From positions 186,001 through 250,000 of the forward strand of contig NZ_DAIRVK010000005.1 of NCBI RefSeq assembly GCF_036802865.1: DNA of 64,000 nt, read 5' to 3'. The stretch is from Sulfurospirillum sp036802865. GTDB taxonomy: Bacteria > Campylobacterota > Campylobacteria > Campylobacterales > Sulfurospirillaceae. Below, one piece after another: positions 17,052 to 25,749 of this stretch (positions are counted from its first letter, which is position 1; every line of letters starts with the position of its first letter). The translations under genes and the position numbers were made by a program. The notes under the pieces are model-generated. The model worked only from the letters and a program-made list of their open reading frames with translations. It ran no database searches and was not told the origin of the DNA.

Positions 17052-20000
17052 TTGGCAACACTTCAAGAACTCATCAAAGAAAAAGTTTTAGTCATCGACG
17101 GTGCGATGGGCACACAGATACAAGCACTCAGCCTAACACCCGAACAATGGGAAGGCAAAGAAGGTTGTAATGAACTGCTTAATGCTACGGCACACGAGGA
17201 AATTTCAAAAATTCATCGTGGTTACTTACTCGCAGGTGCAGACATCATCAAAACCAACACGTTTGGGGCATTGCCATGGGTTTTAGAAGATTACGGCATA
17301 GGTGAGCGAACGTATGAACTCGCCAAAGCGGGTGCAAGCATCGTCAAAGAAGCGTGTGCTGCTTTTGCAACGCCAGAAAAACCTCGTTTCACCGCTGCTG
17401 CGTTTGGGCCGGGAACGAAACTGCCTTCTTTAGGGCATATTGGCTACGATGAGATGTATGAGGGCTATAAGATTGCCGCGCGTGGTGTTATCGATGGTGG
17501 AGCAGATCTTTTCCTTATTGAGACAGCGCAAGATCCCCTTCAAATCAAAGCGGCACTGCATGCCATTTCTGATGCACAAGAAACATTGAACACAAAACTG
17601 CCTATCATGGTTTCTGTCACCATTGAGCTCAGTGGTACGATGCTCATTGGAACCGATGCTACAACGATTGCGGCTATCTTAGAGCCTTTTGACATCCTAA
17701 GCCTTGGTTTTAACTGTGGAACGGGTCCTGAACAGGTTGAAAAGCACGTTAAAACGCTTAGCTCCGTTTGGGGGAAACCTATCAGTGTACACGCCAATGC
17801 AGGACTTCCTCAAAACCGTGGGGGATATACCTTTTACCCAATGGGACCGCGTGAATTTGCCGAACTTCAAGAGAAATTTACAGAAATTGCAGGGGTTGCC
17901 ATACTGGGAGGATGTTGTGGTACAACGCCTCAGCATATTTTAGAGCTTACCAAACGCGTTGAGGGTAAAAAACCTCTCGCACCTGTTGGAAGTATGCCAA
18001 GAAGCATTGCCTCTTTGTTTGAAACCAGAGCGCTCAAACAAGACCCAGCACCGTTTCTCATTGGTGAGCGAAGCAATGCGACAGGTTCTAAAGCGTTTCG
18101 TGAACTTTTACTCGCTGAAGATTATGATGGCACACTAAGCGTTGCGCAACAGCAAGTGCGAAGCGGAGCGCATGGCATCGACGTCAGTGTCGGTTTTGCA
18201 GGACGCGATGAGCACAAAGACACCAAAGAAGTGATGGGTCGCTATGTGCAAAAGATAGCACTGCCACTTATGCCCGACACCACGCAAGTGCCCGCTCTTG
18301 AAGTTTCACTCAAACTTATCGGCGGAAAGCCCATCATCAACTCAGTCAACCTTGAAGATGGCATCGAAAAGTTCGACAAAGTCTGTTCTTTAGCCAAGCG
18401 TTTTGGTGCGGCATTGGTTTGTTTGACCATCGATGAAGTGGGCATGGCAAAGAGCAAAGAGCAAAAAGTGGCGGTTGCGGAGCGTATTTTCCAACTTGCG
18501 ACTGAAAAACATGGCATCCATGCGGGTGATTTGGTTTTTGACCTCTTAACCTTTACTGTGGGCAGTGGTGATCCTGAATACCATACTGCGGCAATCGAGA
18601 CCATCGAAGCGATTCGTGAGTTTCACGCGATGCACCCCGAAGTAGGCTTTGTTTTGGGTGTTTCTAACATCTCCTTTGGTTTAGCAAAACACGCCAGAGA
18701 GTACCTAAACTCGGTCTTCTTGCACTATTGTGTTGAAGCAGGGCTTAGCATGGCAATTGTCAATGTTAAAAACACACTTCCGATGCATAAAATTAGCGAT
18801 GAAGATAAAAAAGTCTGTGAAGACTTACTCTTTAACAGAAGAGAAGAGGGGGATCCGCTCTTTAAATTTATCGATTATTTTGAAGGGGTTGTTGAAAACA
18901 AAGATGAGAGTGATGCCGCCTATGAGGCGATGAGTACCAAAGAAAAAATTTCCACGCTCTTAATCGATGGCGACAAGGGGCGTATGCTCACCCTTTTACC
19001 AACCGCAAAAGATGAGATAGCCGCTGAACTCATTGTGAATGAAATCTTGATAGATGCGATGAAAGTGGTGGGTGAGCTTTTTGGAAGTGGAAAGATGCAG
19101 TTGCCTTTCGTACTTCAATCAGCCGAAGTGATGAAAGCCGCCGTGGATTTTTTACAGCCTTACTTGCCAAAAACCGAGAAGAGTACCACCACAACGCTTA
19201 TCATCGGAACCGTCAAAGGCGATGTGCATGATGTGGGTAAAAACTTGGTTGACATCATCTTAAGTAACAATGGCTTTAAGGTTATTAACATTGGTATTAA
19301 GGCTGATTTGGAGCAATTTTTAGAAGCACTCAAAGAGCACAATGCCGATGCCATAGGCATGAGCGGACTTTTAGTGAAGTCAACCAATGTGATGAAAGAA
19401 AACCTCGAAGCGATGCAGAAAATGGGCATAAAAATCCCTGTCGTTTTAGGCGGTGCAGCGTTGACCGACAACTTTGTGGAGGACTTTTGCCGTCCGATTT
19501 ACGATGGTCCGATTTATTATTGTAAAGATGCTTTTGAAGGTCTTGAAGCGATGGGGCGCATTGAGGCGAAGAATTACGACACCTCGTTTAATCGCAAAGT
19601 GGTTGAAAACAGCGTTTCTAAAGCCAATAAAGAAGTCAAAGAGATACCGCCGTTTGAGAGCCTTAAGATGCCTAGCCGAGACATTGCCCTTCCGACACCG
19701 CCATTTTGGGGTAGACGTGTGCTTAAAACCGATGTGAAAGAGCTAGCATTTTCGTGGATCAACCACAAAATACTCTTTGCTCAGCGCTGGGGTTACAGTG
19801 GAAAAGGGCAGAGCAAAGAAGAAAAACAAAAACAACTCGACACTGTTTTGTGGCCGACTTTTGAGCGTGTGAAAGCGGACATCGAAAGACTAGGGCTTTT
19901 TGAGCCAACCATCATTTACGGCTACTATCCAGCGCGCTCACATGAAAACAATCTTTATCTGTTTGATGAGAGCGAGGGCTACTTTAGTGATGCTCAGGTC

Positions 20001-20522
20001 AATCGTGAGAACATCGAAGCCATTAAAGAGCGCGCTATCAAAGTGTTTGACTTTCCGCGTCAGAACAGAAATCCGTATCGGTCACTGAGTGATTTTATAA
20101 ATCCTGATCGTCACGATGTTTTAGCGTTGACATGCGTCAGCGCAGGACCAAAATTTTCAGTCTATGAAAAAGAGCTTTACGATGCGGGAAATTTTACAGA
20201 GTACTTTTTTGTCCATGGGTTGAGCGTTGAGCTTGCCGAAGCATTAGCAGAGATCGTGCATAAACAAATACGCCTAGATTTGGGCATTGCTGAGCATGAG
20301 GGGCATAGTTTGCGTGACGTGCAGATGAAGCGCTACCACGGATGTCGCTACTCGTTTGGTTACCCAGCTTGCCCAGCTCTTGAAGATACCAAAGTCATTT
20401 TTGAGCTTCTCAAGCCTGAAGAGTTTGGCATAGAGTTAAGCGAGACGTTCCAAATTCACCCAGAACAAAGTACCACTGCTATCGCGATGCATCATAGAGA
20501 AGCGCTTTACTTTAACGTTTAA
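17052..20522 (+). CDS. metH: cobalamin-dependent methionine synthase
   Basis: An 1156-residue full-length MetH that moves a methyl group from methyltetrahydrofolate to homocysteine. Domains in order: homocysteine domain (IDGAMGTQIQ; zinc cysteines in GFNCGTG and GGCCGTTP), pterin domain (FLIGERSNATGSKAFRELL, HGIDVSVGF), cobalamin domain (GDVHDVGKN with the cobalt-ligand His), and the C-terminal reactivation domain (KRYHGCRYSFGYPACPALED). The start is TTG at 17052 behind AGGA; no ATG fits. The unusual inverted-repeat element lies immediately upstream and may be in its leader. It is followed 13 bp later by a sirtuin gene with its own ribosome site, likely one operon. Confidence 0.97.
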   Translation: MATLQELIKEKVLVIDGAMGTQIQALSLTPEQWEGKEGCNELLNATAHEEISKIHRGYLLAGADIIKTNTFGALPWVLEDYGIGERTYELAKAGASIVKEACAAFATPEKPRFTAAAFGPGTKLPSLGHIGYDEMYEGYKIAARGVIDGGADLFLIETAQDPLQIKAALHAISDAQETLNTKLPIMVSVTIELSGTMLIGTDATTIAAILEPFDILSLGFNCGTGPEQVEKHVKTLSSVWGKPISVHANAGLPQNRGGYTFYPMGPREFAELQEKFTEIAGVAILGGCCGTTPQHILELTKRVEGKKPLAPVGSMPRSIASLFETRALKQDPAPFLIGERSNATGSKAFRELLLAEDYDGTLSVAQQQVRSGAHGIDVSVGFAGRDEHKDTKEVMGRYVQKIALPLMPDTTQVPALEVSLKLIGGKPIINSVNLEDGIEKFDKVCSLAKRFGAALVCLTIDEVGMAKSKEQKVAVAERIFQLATEKHGIHAGDLVFDLLTFTVGSGDPEYHTAAIETIEAIREFHAMHPEVGFVLGVSNISFGLAKHAREYLNSVFLHYCVEAGLSMAIVNVKNTLPMHKISDEDKKVCEDLLFNRREEGDPLFKFIDYFEGVVENKDESDAAYEAMSTKEKISTLLIDGDKGRMLTLLPTAKDEIAAELIVNEILIDAMKVVGELFGSGKMQLPFVLQSAEVMKAAVDFLQPYLPKTEKSTTTTLIIGTVKGDVHDVGKNLVDIILSNNGFKVINIGIKADLEQFLEALKEHNADAIGMSGLLVKSTNVMKENLEAMQKMGIKIPVVLGGAALTDNFVEDFCRPIYDGPIYYCKDAFEGLEAMGRIEAKNYDTSFNRKVVENSVSKANKEVKEIPPFESLKMPSRDIALPTPPFWGRRVLKTDVKELAFSWINHKILFAQRWGYSGKGQSKEEKQKQLDTVLWPTFERVKADIERLGLFEPTIIYGYYPARSHENNLYLFDESEGYFSDAQVNRENIEAIKERAIKVFDFPRQNRNPYRSLSDFINPDRHDVLALTCVSAGPKFSVYEKELYDAGNFTEYFFVHGLSVELAEALAEIVHKQIRLDLGIAEHEGHSLRDVQMKRYHGCRYSFGYPACPALEDTKVIFELLKPEEFGIELSETFQIHPEQSTTAIAMHHREALYFNV

Positions 20523-20535
20523 AAGGAGTTTTCCC

Positions 20536-21231
20536 ATGGCAAAAGTCGTGATTTTCTCAGGGGCGGGCATCAGTGCGGAGAGTGGGCTCTCCACCTTTCG
20601 CGACAGCGATGGACTGTGGGAAAAGTACCGCATCGAAGAAATTTGTACGCACGGGTGTTTGAACTGGAACAGAGAAAACACCCTGACTTTTTACGATGCC
20701 AGACGTGAACAACTCTCTTCCGTCACACCCAATGCCGCACACTACGCTATCGCAAAACTACAAGAGCAATACCCCAGTGACATTGCACTCATCACCCAAA
20801 ATGTGGACGATCTTTTCGAGCGAGCAGGGTGCAAAGACGTTTTGCATTTACACGGGTTTTTGCCACGCCTACGCTGTGAAGTGTGTGGCAAAACCCATCT
20901 CATCGGCTACACCAAACAAGAGCGAGACTTTACATGCAAAAGTTGTCATGGCTCACTACGTCCCGACATCGTCTTCTTTGGTGAAGCTGCTCCCATGTAT
21001 GAACACCTTTATGAAGCAATGGAAGAGTGCCAGTTTTTGGTCATCATCGGTTCAAGTGGAAACGTCATCGCTATGGATCATTTTGCTTTACATGTAAAGG
21101 TTTCAATCCTCAATAATCTAGAAAAAAGTGAAGCCATTAACGAGAGGGTTTATACCAAAGTAATTTACAAAAAAGCGACAGAGGCGGTGGATGAGATAGT
21201 TTTAGATGTTGAGCGGTTTTTACAACTGTAA
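20536..21231 (+). CDS. cobB: NAD-dependent protein deacylase (sirtuin)
   Basis: A 231-residue class III sirtuin removing acyl groups from lysines using NAD+. Visible motifs: GAGISAESGLSTFRD (NAD binding), TQNVDDLFERAG, catalytic His in LHLHG, and zinc cysteines in CEVC and CKSC. The GSSGNVIAM segment is the usual GTS-type NAD loop. AAAAGGAG precedes the ATG. One TTTACATGTAAAGG repeat lies within its coding sequence at 21087-21098, replacing the expected residues with ALHVKV. Probable operon with metH. Confidence 0.93.
   Translation: MAKVVIFSGAGISAESGLSTFRDSDGLWEKYRIEEICTHGCLNWNRENTLTFYDARREQLSSVTPNAAHYAIAKLQEQYPSDIALITQNVDDLFERAGCKDVLHLHGFLPRLRCEVCGKTHLIGYTKQERDFTCKSCHGSLRPDIVFFGEAAPMYEHLYEAMEECQFLVIIGSSGNVIAMDHFALHVKVSILNNLEKSEAINERVYTKVIYKKATEAVDEIVLDVERFLQL
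21087..21098 (+). repeat. TTTACATGTAAA palindrome, copy 2 (inside cobB)
   Basis: Perfect 12-bp palindrome (14 bp counting the flanking C and G) inside a coding region, followed by G. Confidence 0.7.
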
Positions 21232-21282
21232 TATTTTAGCTACAATGATGAGTATCTAAGGATAAAAAAGAGGGATAAGAAG

Positions 21283-21333
21283 TTGAAAGATTACCTTGAA
21301 AAAGTTAAAAGTTTAGCCCCTGAGCCCTATTAA
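21283..21333 (+). other. short truncated-looking ORF (16 codons)
   Basis: A TTG codon behind AGGGATAAGAAG opens a 16-residue frame reading MKDYLEKVKSLAPEPY before a TAA. A TACAAT -10-like sequence lies upstream. It looks like the amino-terminal remnant of a lost gene or a short leader peptide. It contains the left copy (21301-21317) of a 17-bp inverted repeat. Confidence 0.35.
21301..21317 (+). repeat. 17-bp inverted repeat, left copy
   Basis: AAAGTTAAAAGTTTAGC. Its exact reverse complement lies at 22144-22160, on the other side of the 21363-22073 gene. Confidence 0.65.
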
Positions 21334-21362
21334 TGATTAATTTTGTAAAAAAGGAAGTTAGA

Positions 21363-22073
21363 ATGAAAAGTATGTTTGTTTATGTTGTTATTGTTTCTAT
21401 TTTATTCGGAGTTTCATCTGTTCAGGCACAAACCTTTGATTTGTCACATACGGATCAGGTGAAGCCGAACAATGTGATTGTTAAATCTGCTGATTTTGAA
21501 GGTCGCAAAAGTCTTCAGGTTTATCTTAGTGAAGAAAAACAGGCACAGATATTGAAAGGTCTTGGTGGGAATCATGCCACTTTTGCTTTAATACCCGTTA
21601 CTTTCCAAAATGGAATTATTGAGGTTGATATAGCCGGTGAAGTCAACGGCAAAGGTGATCAAGATGCACGGGGATTTACAGGAATTGCTTTTCGCATCAA
21701 CAATGATGTCTCTAAATTCGAGGCAATTTATTTGCGCATGACAAACGGACGCAATGCGGAGCCTATTCCACCTTCTCCCCGCATTGATAGGGCAATTCAA
21801 TACATCTCATATCCTGATTGGTCATTTGATCGATTCCGTAATGAATTTCCTGAACAATATGAAAAAGGTGCAAATATTGCTCCTAAAAAATGGATTCATC
21901 TTAAAATCGAAGTCAAAGGAAGTGTGGCTAAGGCTTATTTAAATAATGAATTGGAACCTGCTATCACAGTCAGTGATTTGAAAATGGGTGCCGAGGCCAA
22001 AGGCTCGGTCGGGCTTTGGGTAGATGATGGTTCAAATGGGTATTTTTCCAATTTGCAGATAACTTCGTATTAA
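21363..22073 (+). CDS. secreted protein with LamG/DUF1080-like concanavalin fold
   Basis: A 236-residue exported protein with a clear signal peptide (FVYVVIVSILFGVSSVQAQ). The rest is beta-rich with blocks such as FTGIAFRINN, KWIHLKIEVKGSVAKAYLN and KGSVGLWVDDGSNGYFSNLQ. These resemble LamG or 3-keto-disaccharide-hydrolase-type (DUF1080) sandwich domains that bind or cut glycans. The ATG at 21363 follows AAGGAAG; an in-frame ATG at 21333 would spoil the signal peptide. It stands alone between 17-bp inverted repeats, and looks unlike its neighbours in kind, so recent acquisition is plausible. No enzyme activity can be assigned. Confidence 0.65.
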   Translation: MKSMFVYVVIVSILFGVSSVQAQTFDLSHTDQVKPNNVIVKSADFEGRKSLQVYLSEEKQAQILKGLGGNHATFALIPVTFQNGIIEVDIAGEVNGKGDQDARGFTGIAFRINNDVSKFEAIYLRMTNGRNAEPIPPSPRIDRAIQYISYPDWSFDRFRNEFPEQYEKGANIAPKKWIHLKIEVKGSVAKAYLNNELEPAITVSDLKMGAEAKGSVGLWVDDGSNGYFSNLQITSY

Positions 22074-22143
22074 AAGGTGTCAAATTAAGTTCAAAAGAGG
22101 CATGTATATTTCATAAAATTTATTCGTAAATAAAAGGGTCTGA

Positions 22144-22160
22144 GCTAAACTTTTAACTTT
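22144..22160 (-). repeat. 17-bp inverted repeat, right copy
   Basis: GCTAAACTTTTAACTTT on the plus strand, the exact reverse complement of 21301-21317. Confidence 0.65.
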
Positions 22161-22175
22161 CTAAAATTCCATTTT

Positions 22176-22187
22176 TTTACATGTAAA
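22176..22187 (+). repeat. TTTACATGTAAA palindrome, copy 3
   Basis: Perfect palindrome followed by GA, in the gap upstream of the cytosine deaminase gene. Confidence 0.7.
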
Positions 22188-22248
22188 GATATCAAAATCA
22201 ACTTATCAAAGTGTAGCTTCTATATATAATAAAATATGGCAAAAAAGT

Positions 22249-22254
22249 TATAAT
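22249..22254 (+). promoter_or_regulatory. -10 element upstream of the cytosine deaminase gene
   Basis: TATAAT 35 bp before the start at 22289. Confidence 0.5.
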
Positions 22255-22288
22255 ACAAACTAATCTAAGATAACTAAAAGGCAAAACC

Positions 22289-22726
22289 ATGGATCAATTT
22301 TTAGGAGCAGCCATAGAAGAAGCCCAAAAAGGGTTGAATGAGGGTGGCATACCTATCGGTTCAGTGCTCGTGATAGACGGTAAAATTGTTGGGCGTGGTC
22401 ACAACCAGAGGGTTCAAAAAGGAAGTGCAGTCTTGCACGCGGAAATGGACTGTTTGGAAAATGCGGGACGACTGAGTGCACGTGATTATCAAAGAGCTAC
22501 TCTTTATTCGACGTTATCGCCTTGCGATATGTGCAGTGGTGCTGTTTTGCTTTATGGCATACCCAAAGTTGTCATCGGCGAAAACCAAACCTTTTGTGGA
22601 CCAGAAGCGTACGTCAGGTCACGAGGTGTAGAGGTTGAAGTCGTCAATGACTCAAAGTGTCGTGAACTTATGGAGTCTTTTATAGCAAAAAATCCAGAGC
22701 TTTGGAATGAAGACATTGGTGTCTAA
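22289..22726 (+). CDS. cytosine deaminase-type nucleoside deaminase
   Basis: A 145-residue zinc deaminase of the CDA superfamily. The zinc and catalytic motifs are HAEMD (His zinc ligand and Glu proton shuttle) and SPCDMCSGA (two Cys ligands). The pattern GRGHNQRVQKGSAVLHAE, then LLYGIPKVVIGEN and RGVEVEVV, closely resembles the small fungal-type cytosine deaminase rather than the tRNA adenosine deaminase TadA. It probably turns cytosine into uracil for salvage. It has its own promoter and converges with the response-regulator gene 6 bp later. Confidence 0.85.
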   Translation: MDQFLGAAIEEAQKGLNEGGIPIGSVLVIDGKIVGRGHNQRVQKGSAVLHAEMDCLENAGRLSARDYQRATLYSTLSPCDMCSGAVLLYGIPKVVIGENQTFCGPEAYVRSRGVEVEVVNDSKCRELMESFIAKNPELWNEDIGV

Positions 22727-22732
22727 AAGAGT

Positions 22733-23401
22733 TTAAAGCGAAGGCGTTTTCACCATATACCCAATACCTCTAATGTTGGTAATGAAGTCTTCTTTCAAGT
22801 TGTTTTTCAAGCGGTTGATCTCTGTTCGTATGGTGGCATCATCGACAAACATATCGCAATCTGCCCAGACACTTTCTCTAAACATATCAAAACTACAGAC
22901 AAATCCTCGGTTGTGTGCGAAAAATTCTATGATTTGGAGCTGGCGTTTTGAGAGTACTTGTGGCTCTTCATGGAAGTAAAGGGTCATATCATCGCAATCA
23001 AAACTGTAAGAAGGTGAGAGCCTTTTGTGATGCATGTCTTTTTTAGCTGTTTTTGCAATTCTGTCGATTCTGATGCCCAGTTCTTTCAAATGAAAAGGTT
23101 TTTTCAAATAATCATAGCATCCTAATTCAAACGCTCTGGATATATCTTCGATGTCAATAAGCGTTGAGATAAAAATAACCGGTGTGATTTTCTTGTGCGC
23201 GTGCAATGTCTCCAAAATGGTTAATCCATCAATGTTAGGAACATTGATGTCAAAGATAAGCAGGTCGAATTTTTCGCTCTCTAAGATGCCTAGACATACA
23301 TTGCCATCTCTGACAGACGTGATGGCGTGACCAATGGTTGTGAGGTACTTGGTGATGGATTCATTGAGGAGGATATCGTCTTCTAAGAGTAAGATTTTCA
23401 T
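22733..23401 (-). CDS. OmpR-family response regulator
   Basis: A 222-residue two-component regulator. The receiver domain (1-120) has acidic pair LLLEDD, phospho-Asp in LLIFDINVPNIDG, the conserved Ser in FISTL, and Lys in LKKPF. The C-terminal winged-helix DNA-binding domain (about 130-220) includes SKRQLQIIEFFAHN, DDATIRTEINRLKNNL and IRGIGYMV. Its ATG overlaps the stop of the upstream FIST-type kinase (ATGA), so they are cognate. The kinase diverges from the mop gene, making mop a possible target. Confidence 0.92.
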   Translation of the reverse strand: MKILLLEDDILLNESITKYLTTIGHAITSVRDGNVCLGILESEKFDLLIFDINVPNIDGLTILETLHAHKKITPVIFISTLIDIEDISRAFELGCYDYLKKPFHLKELGIRIDRIAKTAKKDMHHKRLSPSYSFDCDDMTLYFHEEPQVLSKRQLQIIEFFAHNRGFVCSFDMFRESVWADCDMFVDDATIRTEINRLKNNLKEDFITNIRGIGYMVKTPSL

Positions 23402-25287
23402 GCGTTATCAACTTTAAATTGGTATGAAAAGGATGTGATGTTTTCATCAGAATGCAGTGTAATTTTCACGTTTTCTTCCTTACAGATTCTTTTAACGAGA
23501 TTGAGTCCTAAGCCGAAGCCTTGTTGTACTTCTTCTTCACGGTAGAATTCTTCAAAAACTTTCTCGGGTTCTTGAATTTTTCGTGAATGCGATGCGATGC
23601 AAAAATGACAATATTCATTATCTGTTTGTACTGAGACAACGATATTTTCATTTTCAAATGTGTATTTAATAGCGTTGGTAAGATTATTGTCAATAATACG
23701 TTGCAGTTTTGTTTCATTAAAAAATATGGTCGCTTTATCGCAATTGGTTTCAAAGATAAAAAGAGATTTTGCTATATGGGCAACTTGTGCAAAAAAATCG
23801 ATACGGCTTCGAACATAATCAACCAAATCAATTTTCTGTTTTACATAGGTAATATGGTCTTTTTTAACCAAATAACTCAAATCATCATACATCGAAAAAA
23901 TGCTTTTAACCGCAACTTCAATATTTTCCAAACAAACACTTCTGCCAAATTCCATCTCATGCAGTTCTATGTTGCTGAGAATGACACTTAAGGGTGTATT
24001 CATCTCATGCACGGTGTAACGTAAGAACTGCTTATGCGATGCCAAAAGAGAGTCTGAATACTTAATTTGCTTCTCTAATCGTTTGGATTGCTCATGATAA
24101 TCAGAGGCACTTTGTTCCACTAAATGGGTTAAGGATTCGATTGTTTTAGAATAAGAAGTGTTTTTTTTAGTCTCTTCGGTGTTTGTATTGTTTAAAGCAG
24201 GTACCCTTTCGATAGATTCGCTTAAGGCAACAACGGTAAGGGTTTGATTGAGGAGTTTATTGTGACCGTTGTGATGGTAAAATTCTGAGTAAGTGAAAAA
24301 ACCTGAGGTCGTGGCTGTTTTTGCAAATGACCCAATGCCAATTTTGATGAGAAATGGCATAAACCTTCTTCGTGCCATACAGGAAAAGATAAAAAATGTT
24401 TCGACATTGATGGATTGTAAGTTCACTAAAACTTTTATGGGGTCTTTCATCAAAGATTCAGCATCACCAAAGCCAATTCTGACTTGATCTCCTTCACTCA
24501 AATTGCCACTGTAACTGAGGCTACCATCTTCGTATTTACCTATGACAGCGCGTGCCATGATGATGCCATTTTTTTCAAGGATTAAGGGAAATTCTGTTTG
24601 TGAAAAATTGCTACCGAGGTATTTATCGTAAAAATAAGCAGCACTCATGTCATCTATTTGGTAAACCCTATTATTGTGGGCTTTCGTAATGGTATGCTGA
24701 AGTCCTATAGGTTTCCAGTCAAATTTATAGTCTGTTGCTACTTGAAGAATATTGGAATTTAAAGAAACCCCCACTACACCTGCACTTAAAAGCGTGTTTT
24801 GGGATGAAATATAGGTCTGTATAAATTTACCATTGTCTCCTGCCATACCCCCACAAATGGGCACACTTCCATCGAAGGACTCTACACCTTGTAAAAACTC
24901 TTCGGCATTCATATGCGTGCCATCGGTAAAAAGAATGAGTAGTTTTGTGGTAGGAGTTATTAGATTTGACGCTATGTTTGTACCACATACAAAGGAGTCT
25001 TCATCATTCGAGTAAGCTGTTTTAAGGGTTGTATAGTCAAAAATGCTAATGGAGATGATCGTCTGTAATGTCGTAATCGACTCGCCGTTTATTTCTCCAT
25101 CGGTTGTTGTTCCGATACAAATGGCTTGAGGTAGATAGTTTAGAATCACATCGCTAACGTATTTTAAGGTTTCTTTGTCTTGACCGCAAAAGATTTGCAC
25201 TAAAATATTTTGCTCATTGGTAAAGAGTGCAAAATCGATAATGCCCTGTAATGCGCCTGTTTGATAACAAAAGTTATATGTTCTCAC
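23398..25287 (-). CDS. FIST-domain sensor histidine kinase
   Basis: A 629-residue kinase with no clear membrane segment. The N-terminal 360 residues match FIST_N/FIST_C, a small-ligand sensor (CIGTTTDGEING, DGSVPICGGMAGDN, FSCMARRRFM). A coiled-coil linker leads to HisKA (TVHEMNTPLSVI with phospho-His) and HATPase (NNLTNAIKYTFEN, GFGLGLNLVKRIC). The start is GTG at 25287 behind AGGGA. The cytoplasmic location implies an internal ligand or redox cue. It is coupled to the response regulator at 22733 and diverges across 462 bp from the Mop aldehyde oxidoreductase gene, so control of that locus is a reasonable hypothesis. Confidence 0.9.
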   Translation of the reverse strand: MRTYNFCYQTGALQGIIDFALFTNEQNILVQIFCGQDKETLKYVSDVILNYLPQAICIGTTTDGEINGESITTLQTIISISIFDYTTLKTAYSNDEDSFVCGTNIASNLITPTTKLLILFTDGTHMNAEEFLQGVESFDGSVPICGGMAGDNGKFIQTYISSQNTLLSAGVVGVSLNSNILQVATDYKFDWKPIGLQHTITKAHNNRVYQIDDMSAAYFYDKYLGSNFSQTEFPLILEKNGIIMARAVIGKYEDGSLSYSGNLSEGDQVRIGFGDAESLMKDPIKVLVNLQSINVETFFIFSCMARRRFMPFLIKIGIGSFAKTATTSGFFTYSEFYHHNGHNKLLNQTLTVVALSESIERVPALNNTNTEETKKNTSYSKTIESLTHLVEQSASDYHEQSKRLEKQIKYSDSLLASHKQFLRYTVHEMNTPLSVILSNIELHEMEFGRSVCLENIEVAVKSIFSMYDDLSYLVKKDHITYVKQKIDLVDYVRSRIDFFAQVAHIAKSLFIFETNCDKATIFFNETKLQRIIDNNLTNAIKYTFENENIVVSVQTDNEYCHFCIASHSRKIQEPEKVFEEFYREEEVQQGFGLGLNLVKRICKEENVKITLHSDENITSFSYQFKVDNA

Positions 25288-25387
25288 AAAATACGTCCCT
25301 TCTTTTTGAGGATCGAGTTAAGGATAGCAAATAGCAACTTGCAAAAATATCGTTGTTGCTAAAGTCCAATAAATATGATTTTGTATG

Positions 25388-25410
25388 TAACCATACCACA
25401 CATAACCATA
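25388..25410. promoter_or_regulatory. direct repeat TAACCATA x2
   Basis: TAACCATA at 25388-25395 and 25403-25410 (15-bp period) in the gap between the FIST kinase and mop. A possible regulator site for either gene. Confidence 0.35.
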
Positions 25411-25450
25411 TTTCTTTATGATGGGTTTTTAGCATAAATTTCATTGCTAT

Positions 25451-25468
25451 ATTCATGCTACATTCATG
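25451..25468. promoter_or_regulatory. direct repeat ATTCATG x2, 11-bp period
   Basis: ATTCATG at 25451-25457 and 25462-25468. The 11-bp phasing is what OmpR-type regulators often use. Confidence 0.35.
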
Positions 25469-25618
25469 TTATATCATTTGAAGTAACAATTAAAGACAAC
25501 AACAAACACATAGAGTATGGGAGGCCAAAAAAGATTCTATAAAACATGAATAATACAGTGTATGTACGTGCTTCATGGGGAGTTTTAAATTGGTGAGTTT
25601 TTGAAAAGTCTTGTTAAT

Positions 25619-25723
25619 CAATATGCAGAATATACATATTGTAGAGCTTTGGAATGAGGTTTTCAGAAAACTTATGGATAAAAATATGCTCTTTTTGCAT
25701 ATATCTCAATATGTAAGATATTG
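25619..25723 (+). promoter_or_regulatory. structured mop leader with three hairpins
   Basis: Three short perfect hairpins occur in series: CAATATG/CATATTG (25619-25641), ATATGC/GCATAT (25684-25702) and CAATAT/ATATTG (25707-25723). The last ends 26 bp before the mop ATG. AT-richness makes some pairing likely by chance. I could not match a known molybdenum-cofactor riboswitch. Confidence 0.35.
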
Positions 25724-25749
25724 CAAATACTATTTTATAAGGTAAAAAC

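Noticed and set aside
21363..22073. Cargo of an insertion sequence
   Set aside because: No transposase or recognised terminal repeats; only a 17-bp inverted pair, so I keep it as an observation, not a mobile-element call.
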